A DNA stretch of 64,000 bases from assembly GCA_016630905.1 (NCBI GenBank), contig WBMQ01000014.1, forward strand, positions 744,001 to 808,000, in the 5' to 3' direction. A program made the position numbers and the translations under genes. Shown in pieces: positions 33,781-45,176 of this stretch. The first letter of the stretch is position 1. Every line of letters begins with the position of its first letter. The notes under the pieces were generated by a model. That model was not told the DNA's origin and ran no database searches. It saw nothing but the letters and a program-made list of their open reading frames with translations. This DNA comes from Capillidium heterosporum. Lineage: Eukaryota; Entomophthoromycota; Entomophthoromycetes; Entomophthorales; Capillidiaceae.

Positions 33781-34380
33781 CTTACTGGTGATTGTTAGTA
33801 AGCTGTACTTTGGTAAAGAGCATTAGGCTAGGCGATTTGAGGTGGTACTTTTTGATTTAGGATGGGGTTTGTAATGCTTACATTGTGACCAAGTAAATAA
33901 GTTTCAGTATCCTTCCTACGTAAAAAGTGCTTTTAGATGGGCACTGTTATCTATAGCTAAATTGCTGTATATTTATATGAGTTTGATTCTGTATGGTTAG
34001 AAGCACATATTTTCAATTAAAAGTGTAATAAAGGTGGTAATATGTATGTGGCTTAATTTGAGCTTGAAAGGAATAGAGTTAGAAGGATGTTGGTTATTAG
34101 AGTAAATCTATTTAAATCAATCGAAAGTATTGATGTTCAAGCTCGATATATCCCACAATTTAGGCATACACTTACTGGAGTGAGTTGAAAATCTGCTTAT
34201 ACGGCATTCAATGCTATTGCTTTGATACCTAGCATAATACTGTATTTTTATTAAACGTTGACCAATAGATACACTAATAAAGAAATGCCTTTTTTAGGGA
34301 GTTTATAAAAGAATCTACCATCAATTTTTATCTCTTTATTTTTATTCCAACACCAACTTTTTCAACAAAAGACTAGTTTT
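33781..34380. other. Spacer between RING-B and RING-C
   Basis: AT-rich, 600 bases. It includes the RING-C promoter; nothing else seen. Confidence 0.45.
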
Positions 34381-35785
34381 ATGACGGCATGTACGATTTG
34401 CTTCGAAAGCTTCGCGACAAAATCTCCCCACCAACCTAGTAGTAGCAAGAAGGAAGCGTATCAAGCTAATGGAAATGTGTTGACGACACCTTGTAATTTG
34501 CTTTTAGGCTATTTTTTCTAATTTTGCATTATAGGTGGGCATCTCTTCCACACCTTTTGGTAATTTATTCAAAAAGCAGCTGGCTAACTTTTTCGTATAG
34601 TCTAAAGAAGTGGTTATCGAACCAAACTAATATCGAATGTCCCGTCTGCAAGAAATTGTTTTCACGCAACAACACTATTGTTCTGTATAGTGACTTTGAA
34701 GACCAAGCTTTGCCAACTGGTAGTGGTAGGGATGACTTGGTTTACATAAATCAGATCAAGAATATGGATAATACTATAAAGCAACTCAAAGAAAATGCTC
34801 AGAAGAGACAACATTCGTTTCATGATGCCCTCGATAAACTTTGCAACGCCAACCAACAACTTAACAATTTAAATTCTAAATACGAAAAGCTAGCCGCTGA
34901 GCACAATATCATTAAAGTTCAATCGATCCACAAAGATTTTGCGTTGAATACGAGTAACGAGCAAATGATTACCTTGACGTCCAACTACCAGGAGCTTTCA
35001 GATGAATACGAAGGCTTTAAAGTGAGTTCGGGTAAAAGGGAGAAGGAACTGAAGAAAAGTAAGGAGGAGCTACTAGTATTGGAAGCAACTATGAGAGGTA
35101 AGGTAGATTTTATTTTTAGGCTCTAATCAAAGTTTTAGATAAGATCAATAGTTTAGAAGCTACTGTCAGTGACCTCAGTAACAAGAACGCTTACTACCGA
35201 CACCTTGATAGCATTCAGTTTAGCTATTTAAGTAAAACTAAACTTCAAGGAGCTACAAATAGCTTCAACGATGCAACTGGAGTACAAAAGGAAGCTTTAT
35301 TCATGGCACTTATCAACCGGCTCGAAAAGGAACTCAAGTAAACTTTTTATTGAATTAGAAGCTGAATTTGGTATTGCTTAGGCATGGCTGTAAGTTGAAG
35401 ACGGATTTGAACCGTTGCAAAAGTAGCTTGAACAACCTGAATTTGGAGTTGACTGAGTATAAGGACAAGTATTATATGGAGTGTCAAAGCCATGATCTAC
35501 TTTGGCAGATCTATGTGAACCAACATAGGAAAAATGAAGCTGAGCAACAATCGCAACCTCAGCCTCAATTGCAATCCACCACTATCAATTCGGCTCAAAG
35601 TAGCCCTCAGCATTCGACTTTATCCACCACCAATAGTAGTTCCAACAAGGTTGAAAAGGAATCAAATAGTACCAACGATGCGTCATCCGAAGCTGGAACT
35701 ATTGAAAGTATCATTGCATTGTTTTTCTTTATAATGGCTCTCTACTTCAGCTGGTCATCTACTGCGTAAATTTTACAAAGGATAG
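34381..35785 (+). CDS. TRAIP-like RING/coiled-coil E3 ligase, paralogue C
   Basis: Exons 34381-34492, 34535-34559 (25 nt), 34601-35097, 35139-35337, 35382-35707 and 35751-35785; 397 residues. The RING reads CTICFE, then PCGHLFHTFCLKKW, then CPVCKKLF and the aromatic IVLYSDFED. A coiled coil follows (about 60-270), interrupted by an intron absent from A and D. The tail is Gln/Ser/Thr-rich (QPQPQLQS) and ends LLRKFYKG, resembling the LRKLHRGSY of paralogue D. I splice out 35708-35750 because its translation would be an out-of-place hydrophobic segment and the tail then matches D; without the splice the frame stops at 35769. Same predicted role as paralogue A. Divergence in the tail suggests different partners. 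Confidence 0.76.
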
Positions 35786-37124
35786 CGGTTTTTAACCTAA
35801 CCTAAATTTATTATTTGTAGGTCCTCCGCCACAATTCAAAGTCAGTGAACAAATTTGATGAATTTTATTTTGTTTAGGATGATGGTAGATGGCTATGCGA
35901 TAGGATTATTGATTGTTTATATAAACATATATATCTATTTTTAACATTTGCTCTTTTAATATGAAAACTTGCATGTTTTTACATTGTTTTTGAATATGAA
36001 GGATTGGATGAAGATTTCATTAATTAAATAGTAATAGGGGAAGAAAGTTATTGAGATGACAGACAAGTAGATCTAAAGGTAGGTATGGAACATCGGTATC
36101 TATTTTTTATATAAGATGAATAGATTGAAAATGTAGATGGTGCTACACGCTTAACTTTTGTAAAAGTAGCTAGGTAGTTAAATGCTCTTTTATTTTATTC
36201 AATGCTCTAATAAATGGCTTTGTAAAGTTCAGTTGGATATTTGGATGGATTTCATTATTTTGTGAGACAGTGAACTACCTCTTTATCACTGTATTTTTTG
36301 GTTTTGGATTGGTTTACCTCTAGCTTTATAAGGTGTAGCTGGATGCAATACTTGTTAATGTGATCTATATAACAAAGGTAGATGGATCGTCGGAATCATT
36401 TTTTCTATTTATTAAGGTTTTAGTTATTCACCAAGCTAATTAAATTCTATGTAGACTTTGGAGGCTATGTATCCACATTTATGTTAGCTGTATACATTAC
36501 TTTTGATAAAAAGGATAACAAGCTATATTGATGTGGCCTATGATCCAATAAACAAATTCAAATCCTGTACCTTTAACTACCTTTTTCTAAACTCTAGATA
36601 TATATTTGAAATGATGGATAGTATAGGGAAACCTTTCTAAATCAGCTGTAGTTTCGATTAACAGCCAGAATTAAGATTTATATTCCAGACTTATAGACTA
36701 CTAGTTCGGTATCTACCTTATCAATGCTAGAAATTCCCTTTCCCTTTAGTATAAACCAAGCGTTTAGTTTAGCATTGACTCCCAAATCAATCTCTGCATT
36801 ACCTAAAAGCCATTGACGCTTGTCCAGAAGAACAATATGAACATTGGTACTAGTAAATTAGGTAAACCGTTAATTACCAGTATCCAAAGTACCGACTACT
36901 AAAGACAAGTCACCTATATAAGGTTCACAGCGAACTTAGTAGTAGGCTAAGAAATTATTAAATAAACGTCTTTAATCATTTAATATTTTCTTCTGCTATT
37001 GGCATAGTATAGACTCACTGTCGATAGTATCGTTTAGAACTGAGAATTAGAATCCCTCCAAGGCCGAGAGTTGTACTGACCTGAATCGGACTATCAAACC
37101 GAACTCTAGAACTCAATTAAACCA
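35786..37124. other. Spacer, then outer end of second duplication arm
   Basis: Up to about 36800 AT-rich with nothing seen. From about 36830 to 37124 it is the inverted homologue of the promoter region at 32587-32900. Confidence 0.55.
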
Positions 37125-37405
37125 ATGAATTTGATTATGCTCCTTAGCCTCATGGCTACGATTGGAGTATTCCTGTCCGTTCACCGCATCTGAATCAAGC
37201 TCCAAGCACGAGCTTCTTCACTATATAGCCTTATCATCAGCTTTTTTAGCTTGTATGTAATACTGGTTGCTGTTGTCTCTTGGTTAGCTCCTGCTGGTAA
37301 GCGTTCTTGGTGGATGCATCCCAACAGAAGTAATAAAAGTATTCAAAATGTTTATTGTTGGAGCTTAAGGCTGAGGAATTACAAATTGTCAGTAACATAA
37401 AGTGT
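37125..37405 (+). pseudogene. Small membrane protein, second copy (broken)
   Basis: Homologous along its length to 32586-32311. The frame begins ATG-AAT-TTG-ATT-ATG, but the codon aligned with Trp23 of the intact copy (TGG) is TGA, which ends it early. Downstream it still matches (GCTCCTGCTGGTAAGC, TTCTTGGTGGA). It is therefore a recently broken duplicate, or a sequencing error at one base. Confidence 0.6.
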
Positions 37406-37609
37406 AGCTAATTGGTCTGTTTATTTGGATTTTTTTAAACAAATCATATAATAGAAGTGGTGCATACAACAAACTTTGTCAAATTGACGTCCAGTTTACT
37501 TCTAAATTAATTACTCCATCCGGCTAATCAACTATCAACAAATTTACTAAGCTTCAACTCTTGATAGTAGCCAGCCTTCCCTTTTTAAACTATAAGCCAA
37601 CAATTGTGT

Positions 37610-39158
37610 ATGTCGAACTGCGCCATATGTTTTGAGAACTTTGCTTCACCTTCACCCCACTATGTTACCAAGAACAAGGAGCAGTATGACCCAAGTGGCA
37701 AGATCCTTACTACTCCATGTAATGCATTTTTAGTAGCATTAATTTATTTTGTTTTATTAGGTGGACATCTGTACCACATCGCTTGGTAAGATGACTGAAT
37801 TTTTATCATTTATTTATGATTTTTGTCTTTTCCTTTAAAGCCTAGACAAGTGGTCCCCACGACAACCTACTATAAACTGCCCTACCTGCAAATACTCCTT
37901 TGTGCGCTATGCAACCATACCGCTGTATATCGATTGGGACCTAAGTTTTAGTTTAGAGAATTCAGCAAAAGGTGATTTTAGTAAGCTTTTTGAGTTGCAG
38001 AATATGGTAGATAGCTTGAAAGTTCAACTCAGTAGTAAAGAGGTGATTCTGAAGCATGCAACGACCAATTTGAATAAGAGTTTACAGAGTAACTTGAGTT
38101 TGCAATCAGAGTTAAATAAGATGCAGGTTATCAAGGATAGCTACGTCCAAGGTATAGTACAGTTGGAAGAGCAGTTAAAGTTTAGTGCTATACACTACGA
38201 TAAAGTTGCTCAAAATTTGGAAGTGGCAAATGAAAAATTAGAAACTACTTCCAGTAAGTATAGGGAGCTGGTGGAAAGGAATCAAGAATTGGAACGTGCC
38301 ATAAGTAGGTTGAGAAGGCAGGGTCTTTACTTTCAAAAAATGAACTATTTAACGGCGACCGAGCTTGAGAATTTGGAGTTAAGAGAGGCTGTCAATGCGT
38401 TTAATGAAAGTAACGAAGAGGAAAGGCTTTCAATGTTTCGTGCTATATGCACCCGCCTTGGACAGGTAGGGAGGTAAGCTATTATTGACTTTAGAATTTT
38501 TATTGATTGTACTTTAGAGCAAATATAAATTTACAAATTAAAGGACATGACCAATCTTTTAAGCAATTGAATATTGATAAGGCAGTTACTGATCTACAAT
38601 TGGAGCAAAATCATCGACAGTATAACTCAACTACTCCATTGGAAGCGTTGTTTTATCCTAGCTCAACATTCCCTAGCAATGCAACCTTCAGCTTAGAAAG
38701 GAGGGACCGACAAGCTGATGACAGATCCTCGGAACCCGACACTACATTTCGACTTGAAGCCTTGAACAACGTCAGCACTTCAACTTTACAGTCGTTTGAA
38801 ACGGCTCGATCTACGACAAGTTTGGATTCTCCTACGATTCAAATTGTGAATGGCCCATCCAACCTTCAAGCACACAGTTGTCAGTCTGAGGGACAACTGT
38901 TAAGCTTCGATGGTAATACCAGTCCCAACCTACCTTCTCTCGATCCAGTCACTCCAAGGCCTAAGACATCCAATCTCATCCTAGTAAGATTTTATAGTTT
39001 AAAACTTTTATACCATGTCTCCTACAGTTGTATTCCTTTTCCTACTATGAAAAATTGAACTAACTTTTTGATAATAGCGCAAATTGCATCGAGGTAGCTA
39101 TCGCTTCAAGAAAGCCAGTGCGAAGCTGGTAACTTTGGTCAAGGCTCTGACGCGATGA
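37610..39158 (+). CDS. TRAIP-like RING/coiled-coil E3 ligase, paralogue D
   Basis: Exons 37610-37718, 37761-37785 (25 nt), 37841-38473, 38518-38983 and 39078-39158; 437 residues. The RING reads CAICFE, PCGHLYHIACLDKW, CPTCKYSF, then IPLYIDWD. The coiled coil spans about residues 60-250. A Ser/Thr-rich region follows, and the last exon is basic (LRKLHRGSYRFKKASAKL). It is the closest relative of paralogue A: the first three exons have the same phases, and exon 3 is 633 nt in both. It lies in the opposite orientation, with the broken small membrane ORF just upstream as in arm A. Predicted RING E3 ubiquitin ligase acting in the nucleus, by analogy with TRAIP. Confidence 0.8.
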
Positions 39159-41923
39159 CATTTATTTTATTTGTAGGAGATTTGGTTGTAGGTTTGATGA
39201 TCTACTCTGGATTGACTGTGTATGTTTAACTTCGCTATATTTAATCCCTATATGTTTATATAATTAAATCCAATTAATTGTTTAGCTACATTTAAAGTTT
39301 TTATGTTGGTAATAGTCTAGTATACTATACTTTACATACCATTTATGGCTGATGTATTAAGTATAGTAAAAGTAGGCACCTTATTAAACAATTTAATTGG
39401 GTTGTACCATATCTACCTAGGCATTGTATTTTCTTTCTACCGCTTTCTATCCTTTATACCTTTTCAATATATCTCTATAAGCTGGATTTGTTTTCCTATC
39501 AAAGACTCCTTAATGCCTCTACCTTTTATGGTTATATTAGAATAAATAGGTTGCTATATCACTTTATATAGCTTTATCTAATTGAGCTAAATATAACATG
39601 TAAGTTGAGCTACTTTTTGGAAAGGTATAAAATCCAAAGTTTTGAAGATTTAAATCTCCAATTCCAGTTTGGAGTTGGGATGGAGTTTGGAGGATTTGAT
39701 TGGGGCTTCGCACATTTTCCTCCAAGCTAGTAGAAATGAACTTTACTAAAGAAATATATACTCGTAACTAAAGGAGATGATGCTATGAAGACCCCTAAAT
39801 TAAACTAAAGTTAGGAATTGATATAGACTTCCCACGATAGGAAAGCTTATTGAGGTGCTTCCAATCCAGTTTGAACTTTCCATCACAATACTTGTTGGCT
39901 TGCAAGTGCTTTACAAAACAACACCTCGCTCAAAAGTTTAATATTATAATTTGGCACGCTTTTCTATAAAGCGTCCCTGGTTCGACATAAGGATAGATGT
40001 TTAAGAGGCAGGTGTCAAAGAAGTTGTCAGAACCATCGGCATAGAATATAAAAGGATAAAATTGCCTTCAAACTGTTATTCATCCTTAATATAGGCATCC
40101 GTCCAAAAACATTGTAAGTTTCCTTTTATACTAAAGTCTCCTTTATGTTCTGCATATAAGACATTTCGGACCCTTTAATTTTACAACGCTGGAGGTGATA
40201 AATGGCATACATATATTAAATTTTAACATTTAGCTTTTAATTTAAAATCTAGGGATGCAAAGCTAATTCTACTAAATTTACAACTAATTTATAAAAGTTG
40301 GAGAAAGTTTTTGTGATCTAGAAATATTGGTTTAGAAATGTGTTTTTTATTGAGTGGGTTGGATGTGTATACTTTGGATAAAGCTTCCTATAGGAATCAT
40401 GCTAAAAAGGTTCAGCTAATTGCGAACGTCATGGGTTTGATCTTTGCATACATCTTGTAATAAAAGTAAGCATAATAGTATTACAAAAGCTAAATCTCAA
40501 TTTAAAAGTTTAATTGCAATAGTACTAGCAAGCCATCTCTTATATAGCTATAGTGCGCCCTATGAAAATGGTTAATATTCTAACAAGTGTAGTTGATATT
40601 GAAAGCTAAAACTTGTAGAACCTGGCATTGGTAAAATATAATGAAATAAGTTAATAGTAGCCGAATATGTCTTTTGAAATTATGTATACTGATCCCAGTA
40701 TGTCTTTCATTTGCAAGAAGCTTTCATGTTTAGTGTACCCATAAGGAAAATGCTTCGATTGGATCGTAGATTACTGCATTCACCTACTTTCTCCAACTTT
40801 AATATGTCTTATGTCGTCTTGATAGTACATGGATAATAACTGCATCAAGAACAAATGAAATGTAGGTTTAGGTCGGGTAATGTTTTGGAGGATTGGAGTG
40901 GCGGTGCTATATTGCAAAAGAGTCTGTTTGAAAGGATGGAAAGCACGTATAGCAATTTTGAAGTACGGCAGTATACAAAACAAAATATACAATCCCTTTG
41001 TCTGACATTACCTGCTTTGTCCTATAAAAATTCAAGTCTAAGGATTAAATCAAAATCAATTGAAAGTGATGGGTATACGTCTATAAATAGATGGTAAATG
41101 ACTGATATACTTTGTTTAGTAGCAGCAAATATAAATATTCGAGTTATATCTCGGAAGAATAGATTTCTTTCAAATAGCTACGTAGTGGTATGAATTGGAA
41201 AGCCGAAACCTAATGATTCGATCAACATCGAAACAATATCAAACCCAACTTTACAACAAATCTAGTAAATGTGTCTAGAATCGACATAGCAGTCATATTC
41301 AATTGAAAGTAGGACTCAAAATTCCCCTTATCCCAATGATCTCTTTGTCTTATATTTGGTTAGCGTTCACGTCTCAAATCGTTTTATTCAAACTAATAAA
41401 TCTACGAAGGCTCCAAATCCCAATACAGAATTCCCCTTCTGAAACCCTCCCAAAGTCCAACTTCCAACACCAACTACACAACCATTGGTTTCCATAACTC
41501 GCCATATTGTCTAGTCCCCTATAACCAGATTATTATCTAGTTCATTAAAAAATGCCATTTAGTTTCATATGTTTTGAATTGGAACTTTGCTTAAGTTTGT
41601 TGCGTAATAGCATTCAGAAATGAAATGAAATGGCCAATAACATAGCTCCATCCTTCCAAAGTCAATAGTAACAGTTGCGTCTCAAATCGGTAAAAGGGGT
41701 GAGACAGCTAAAATTTTCTACTAGTCTTGTGCTGTAGCCAAGGTGATTGGTCCCTAAGCTTTTATAAATCTTTGATAAACTTTTCCAAAGCTTATGATTT
41801 GTGACGATCGATATTGAAGATATAAAAGTTGGCAAAGAGAAACACTGCCTCAACCGTTAAAATATAATTATAAACAAGAACAAACCAACCCATACGAATA
41901 TAAACATACGATCACATACCAAC
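39159..41923. other. Long intergenic region, no gene supported
   Basis: 2.8 kb AT-rich. Open stretches at 39345-39545 (hydrophobic) and 40855-41097 (also open on the other strand) lack any family signal. The last 300 bases are the promoter of the ankyrin gene. Nothing else seen. Confidence 0.5.
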
Positions 41924-42722
41924 ATGTCTATGCTATCGATACCATTCAAAAGTCGACCGGAAATTAATATGGGTCTGCATACTGGGGCAGCTTCCGGCAA
42001 CTTGGGCTTAGTGAAGTTTGCCTTGGATTTCGGCCAGCCCGTAGACTCGGTATTGAATGGGTGGTCCCCTATACATACCGCTTGTTATTACGGGCATTTA
42101 CTGGTTGTTAAATACCTTATAGAACGCGGCTGCGATGTAAATATTCGAAGGTAAATATTTCCATCACATTTATCTAACATTATCTTTTAGGAGGGTACGA
42201 CGCAATTCCTCAACCTTACTTACGCCAAAGTAAATTAATATTTATGATGGTTATTGAAATTTTTACTCTAGGATCAGTGGAGATATTGGTACCACTCCTT
42301 TACACTGCAGTGCCTACAACGGCAACGCCGATATAGTCGAGCTATTAGTTCTCAATGGAGCGCAAATCTTTGCGACGGACCGTTATGGATCAACTGCTTT
42401 GTCAATTGCCCAGGCTAGGCACAACTACTCTGTTGTAGCCTATTTACAGCAGTTCACGCCGCCTCATAACAATGGAGAACATGAAACTATCGACCCTAGC
42501 GTTTTGAGCCAAGCTCCTGGCGTAACTGGAAGACGTAAGAGTTTGCCGGATTTATTGTTTGGACCCAATTCACCGACCGTCATGGCTGGTTTCAAAGCTA
42601 ACAAGGCATTGCGGAGTGTCTTTAGATTACATTCTGAAGTGGACCAAGAGGTCGACCTACCGTTGAATTTGACGAGTCATGGCTCGACTACTAGGTTACC
42701 GCTACCAACCTCCAACTGTTAG
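41924..42722 (+). CDS. Ankyrin-repeat protein
   Basis: Exons 41924-42150, 42191-42229 and 42272-42722; 238 residues. Two ankyrin repeats lie at about residues 16-75 (LHTGAASGNLGLVKFAL, then GWSPIHTACYYGHLLVVKYLIERGCDVN). After a short basic insert (RRVRRNSSTLLTPK) come two more at about 93-155 (GTTPLHCSAYNGNADIVELLVLNGAQ, then the STALSIAQA repeat). The repeat-insert-repeat plan with an RRNS-type insert resembles a conserved fungal ankyrin protein of unknown function. The C-terminal third is Ser/Pro-rich with RRKSLPDLLFG, which could be a phosphorylation or 14-3-3 site (RRKSLP). Ankyrin repeats mediate protein contacts; no catalytic domain is present. Confidence 0.85.
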
Positions 42723-43247
42723 CTGCAGATTCGCAAGTAAGGTGGACTGCAGTTGTTTATATCCCATGGACTCTTTTATATGTATATTGTTTTCTAGCTT
42801 ATTTATTGACATGCTGTACCTATGAGTTCAACACAAAAATAAAATATATTCTTTGCTTTTAAAAGTGTACATCATATGACTTTTTGGTTGAAAATATGAT
42901 TTGAAACTCAAGAGTTTTATTGAAGCTGTTTACTTTATTTAACATTTATAATGTTTCATCAGCAAATATCTTTGGAAAGAGCCATTCACCAAATATAGTT
43001 GTTATATCAACATTTTTATAATAGTATTAAATTGATAGAATATAGGGTTGAAAGGAGCTTACTCAAGTATAAATATATTTCGAATAAAATAGTTTCCTTT
43101 AAATAATATTACATTCAATAGATCGTAGTAAACATTAATCTACATTATATTTTAAAAACAAAAGGTATATAGCAAATTGATTAGAAAGTATCTAAGCAAT
43201 CCAAGTATAATTATAACTAACGATCTAAATGTGAAATACATATCCTT
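42723..43247. other. Convergent 3' spacer
   Basis: AT-rich DNA between the 3' ends of the ankyrin gene and the dihydropteridine reductase gene. No feature seen. Confidence 0.5.
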
Positions 43248-44174
43248 TTATTGGAAGGTAGTCTTACTGACTTCGGTGACGACCTCATAAACCTTACCGT
43301 TCTCAACTTTGCTAGCATCCTCAACCCAAAGCTTCAAGGTGCTGTAGGGCATTGATAAGTAAAAAGTTTTGAAATTTCAATAGTTTACCTGGCAATATCG
43401 TCCAACGGGGTCCAAGTGGACAGGTCGGACCCAGGCATAGCTTCACGGTTAGCAGGAGTATCCAACATACGGCTACATAGAACAGATACTTGAGTACTTG
43501 AAAAATTAATAAAAGTTACGGTGCGATAGCAACGGCTTTAGCTCCTTTGGGTAAGCCACCACTGGGGTCGGCCAAAGAAGCCACCAATTGGTGTACGGCA
43601 GCTTTAGCTAAACCGTAACCTACAGCGAAGCTTACGGCATTCTTGGGATTGATAACGGCGGCTGCACCAGTCAAAATTACTAAACCATCACTGACAAAAT
43701 TTTAGGTAAAATTTAAAAAGATATAAAGTTACTTTTTCAAGAACTTGGAGCCCAAGTGAGCAGCGATCAACGAGCTGTTGACAGACTGGTTTAACATGAG
43801 GGTAGAAGTAGCTAGGAATGCTGGGACAAAGTTAGTAATGGGTAATAGGGAAAAGAGTTTACATTCATCGGCAACGTTACCACCACCGAAACCACCAGCG
43901 ACATTGACTATGGCGTCTAATTTGGAGTCTCCTAACCAACTCGATAGATCTTTGGAGATTTGATCAAACTGAGCATGGATATCTGATTTGAAGTCGATTA
44001 CAATTGATTTGTCACCATTTTCATTTAAGCTACCGTCGACGGTGGCAACTGACTATAAATAAGATGTTAGTGCATAGAAATTATTGCAAAATTTACTATT
44101 TTAGAATCGCGGAAGAACTTGGTGATGACTCTACCTAGGGCACCGCTACCGCCGTAAACTAAAACTTTGCTCAT
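43248..44174 (-). CDS. Dihydropteridine reductase (QDPR-like)
   Basis: Six exons: 44174-44097, 44052-43863, 43820-43733, 43690-43520, 43472-43389 and 43341-43248; 234 residues, the usual length. The NAD(P)-binding start VLVYGGSGALG matches mammalian VLVYGGRGALG. Further matches are VAGGFGGGN, LMLNQSVNSSLIAAHL, the catalytic YxxxK as GYGLAKAAVHQL, and MLDTPANREAMPGSDLSTWTPL, all in family order. The enzyme regenerates tetrahydropterin from quinonoid dihydropterin, supporting aromatic amino-acid hydroxylases or similar. The gene is not general in fungi, so its presence says something about the lineage; a broader quinone or pterin substrate is possible. All five introns keep phase. Confidence 0.88.
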
Positions 44175-45068
44175 GCTTTGATAAAAATTGTTGGTTTGCT
44201 ATGAAGTTAAAGTGTAACTTTAAGTTTTGAGGTTGCTAGGATGACGACTTATTTTTTAAAGTTATGAAGTTGGATTAGATGAATTAGGCTAAACCAATAA
44301 AAATTGCATTAGTAATCATAAAGTTTGGGCATTGAAGATCCCAATTCGAATTTGAAGTTGGAATCTTCCAAGCTTTATGCAATGGCCACCTTTGTGGTTA
44401 AATAGCATATTGTTTGGCAAAATATATAGTTGCTAATAAATTTTGGAAATGCCAGTATACTGGTATTTAGTATGGTAGTGCAAAGGTTACTTGTACTGGG
44501 TATAGGGTTTTGGTACTGAGGAGGTATTGCTCTATCAAATCTTAAAATGTAAGGATATCTTCAACTTTCAATTACAATCAATTGGATTTAAACTATCGAC
44601 ACCAGCCGAAACTCCAGCTACTGAAAGCGCAGGAGGAAAATGATAACCTTTCTCTAATGTATTGGGTTAATTCCAAGTAGACTCTAGTACTTTTACGTCT
44701 AGAAACTCCTGGTAACTTTGTACCTCCTAACACAATCAACTACTTGGTTCAAGTTTAATATGAGCAATCTGAAACTTACATAGCAGGTATACTTTCCAAA
44801 TTTTACTTTTAAGATAGTTCTTGGATACCATTGGTTGGCTTGAATAATTTGATAGCTTGAAAGTATTGTTTTCTAAAGCTTCAACTCCATCAGTTGGTAG
44901 CTAGCGTATATACGATCGTTAAATCGAAGCTTCGTTTTAAAACCATTACATTGATATATACGAAGCACTGTTAGTATATAAGAAGCTTTTTATTGTCCCA
45001 TATAGTTGAAATTGGACTTTTATATAAATGATTATAATATATATAATTTTATTTTTTGAAGAATTGTA
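44175..45068. other. Intergenic, no gene seen
   Basis: AT-rich DNA between the reductase promoter and the tRNA-like element. Nothing recognised. Confidence 0.5.
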
Positions 45069-45069
45069 A

Positions 45070-45158
45070 GCGAGTGGGGCGCGACCAGTTGCGCGTAGAT
45101 ATCAACCTAACTATATCACCTCTTTTCTAAGGTTCTGGTTCAAATCCAGATACTCGCT
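45070..45158 (+). tRNA. tRNA-like gene, anticodon uncertain (possibly intron-containing or degenerate)
   Basis: A seven-base acceptor stem (GCGAGTG with TACTCGC, last pair G-T) encloses a perfect T arm (TCTGG-TTCAAAT-CCAGA, B box GGTTCAAATCC) and a D-like arm (GCGC...GCGC with an eight-base loop lacking the usual GG). A run of five T at 45172-45176 fits a Pol III terminator. The segment between the D and T arms is too long for a plain tRNA. An anticodon stem TAGA/TCTA is possible, with CAA in the loop and an intron after it, but the A box is poor. It may be an odd tRNA, a tRNA pseudogene or a tRNA-derived element. Confidence 0.45.
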
Positions 45159-45176
45159 ACTATACATCTACTTTTT

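Larger units (their letters stand above)
36830..39158. repeat. Inverted segmental duplication, arm 2 (small ORF + RING-D)
   Basis: Partner of 30169-32900; paralogues B and C sit between the arms. Confidence 0.7.

Noticed and set aside
39345-39545. 66-codon hydrophobic frame after RING-D
   Set aside because: Composition expected of AT-rich DNA read by chance; no supporting context.
40855-41097. 80-codon frame on plus strand, also open on minus strand
   Set aside because: Both strands open over the same stretch, no motif, no splice partners.
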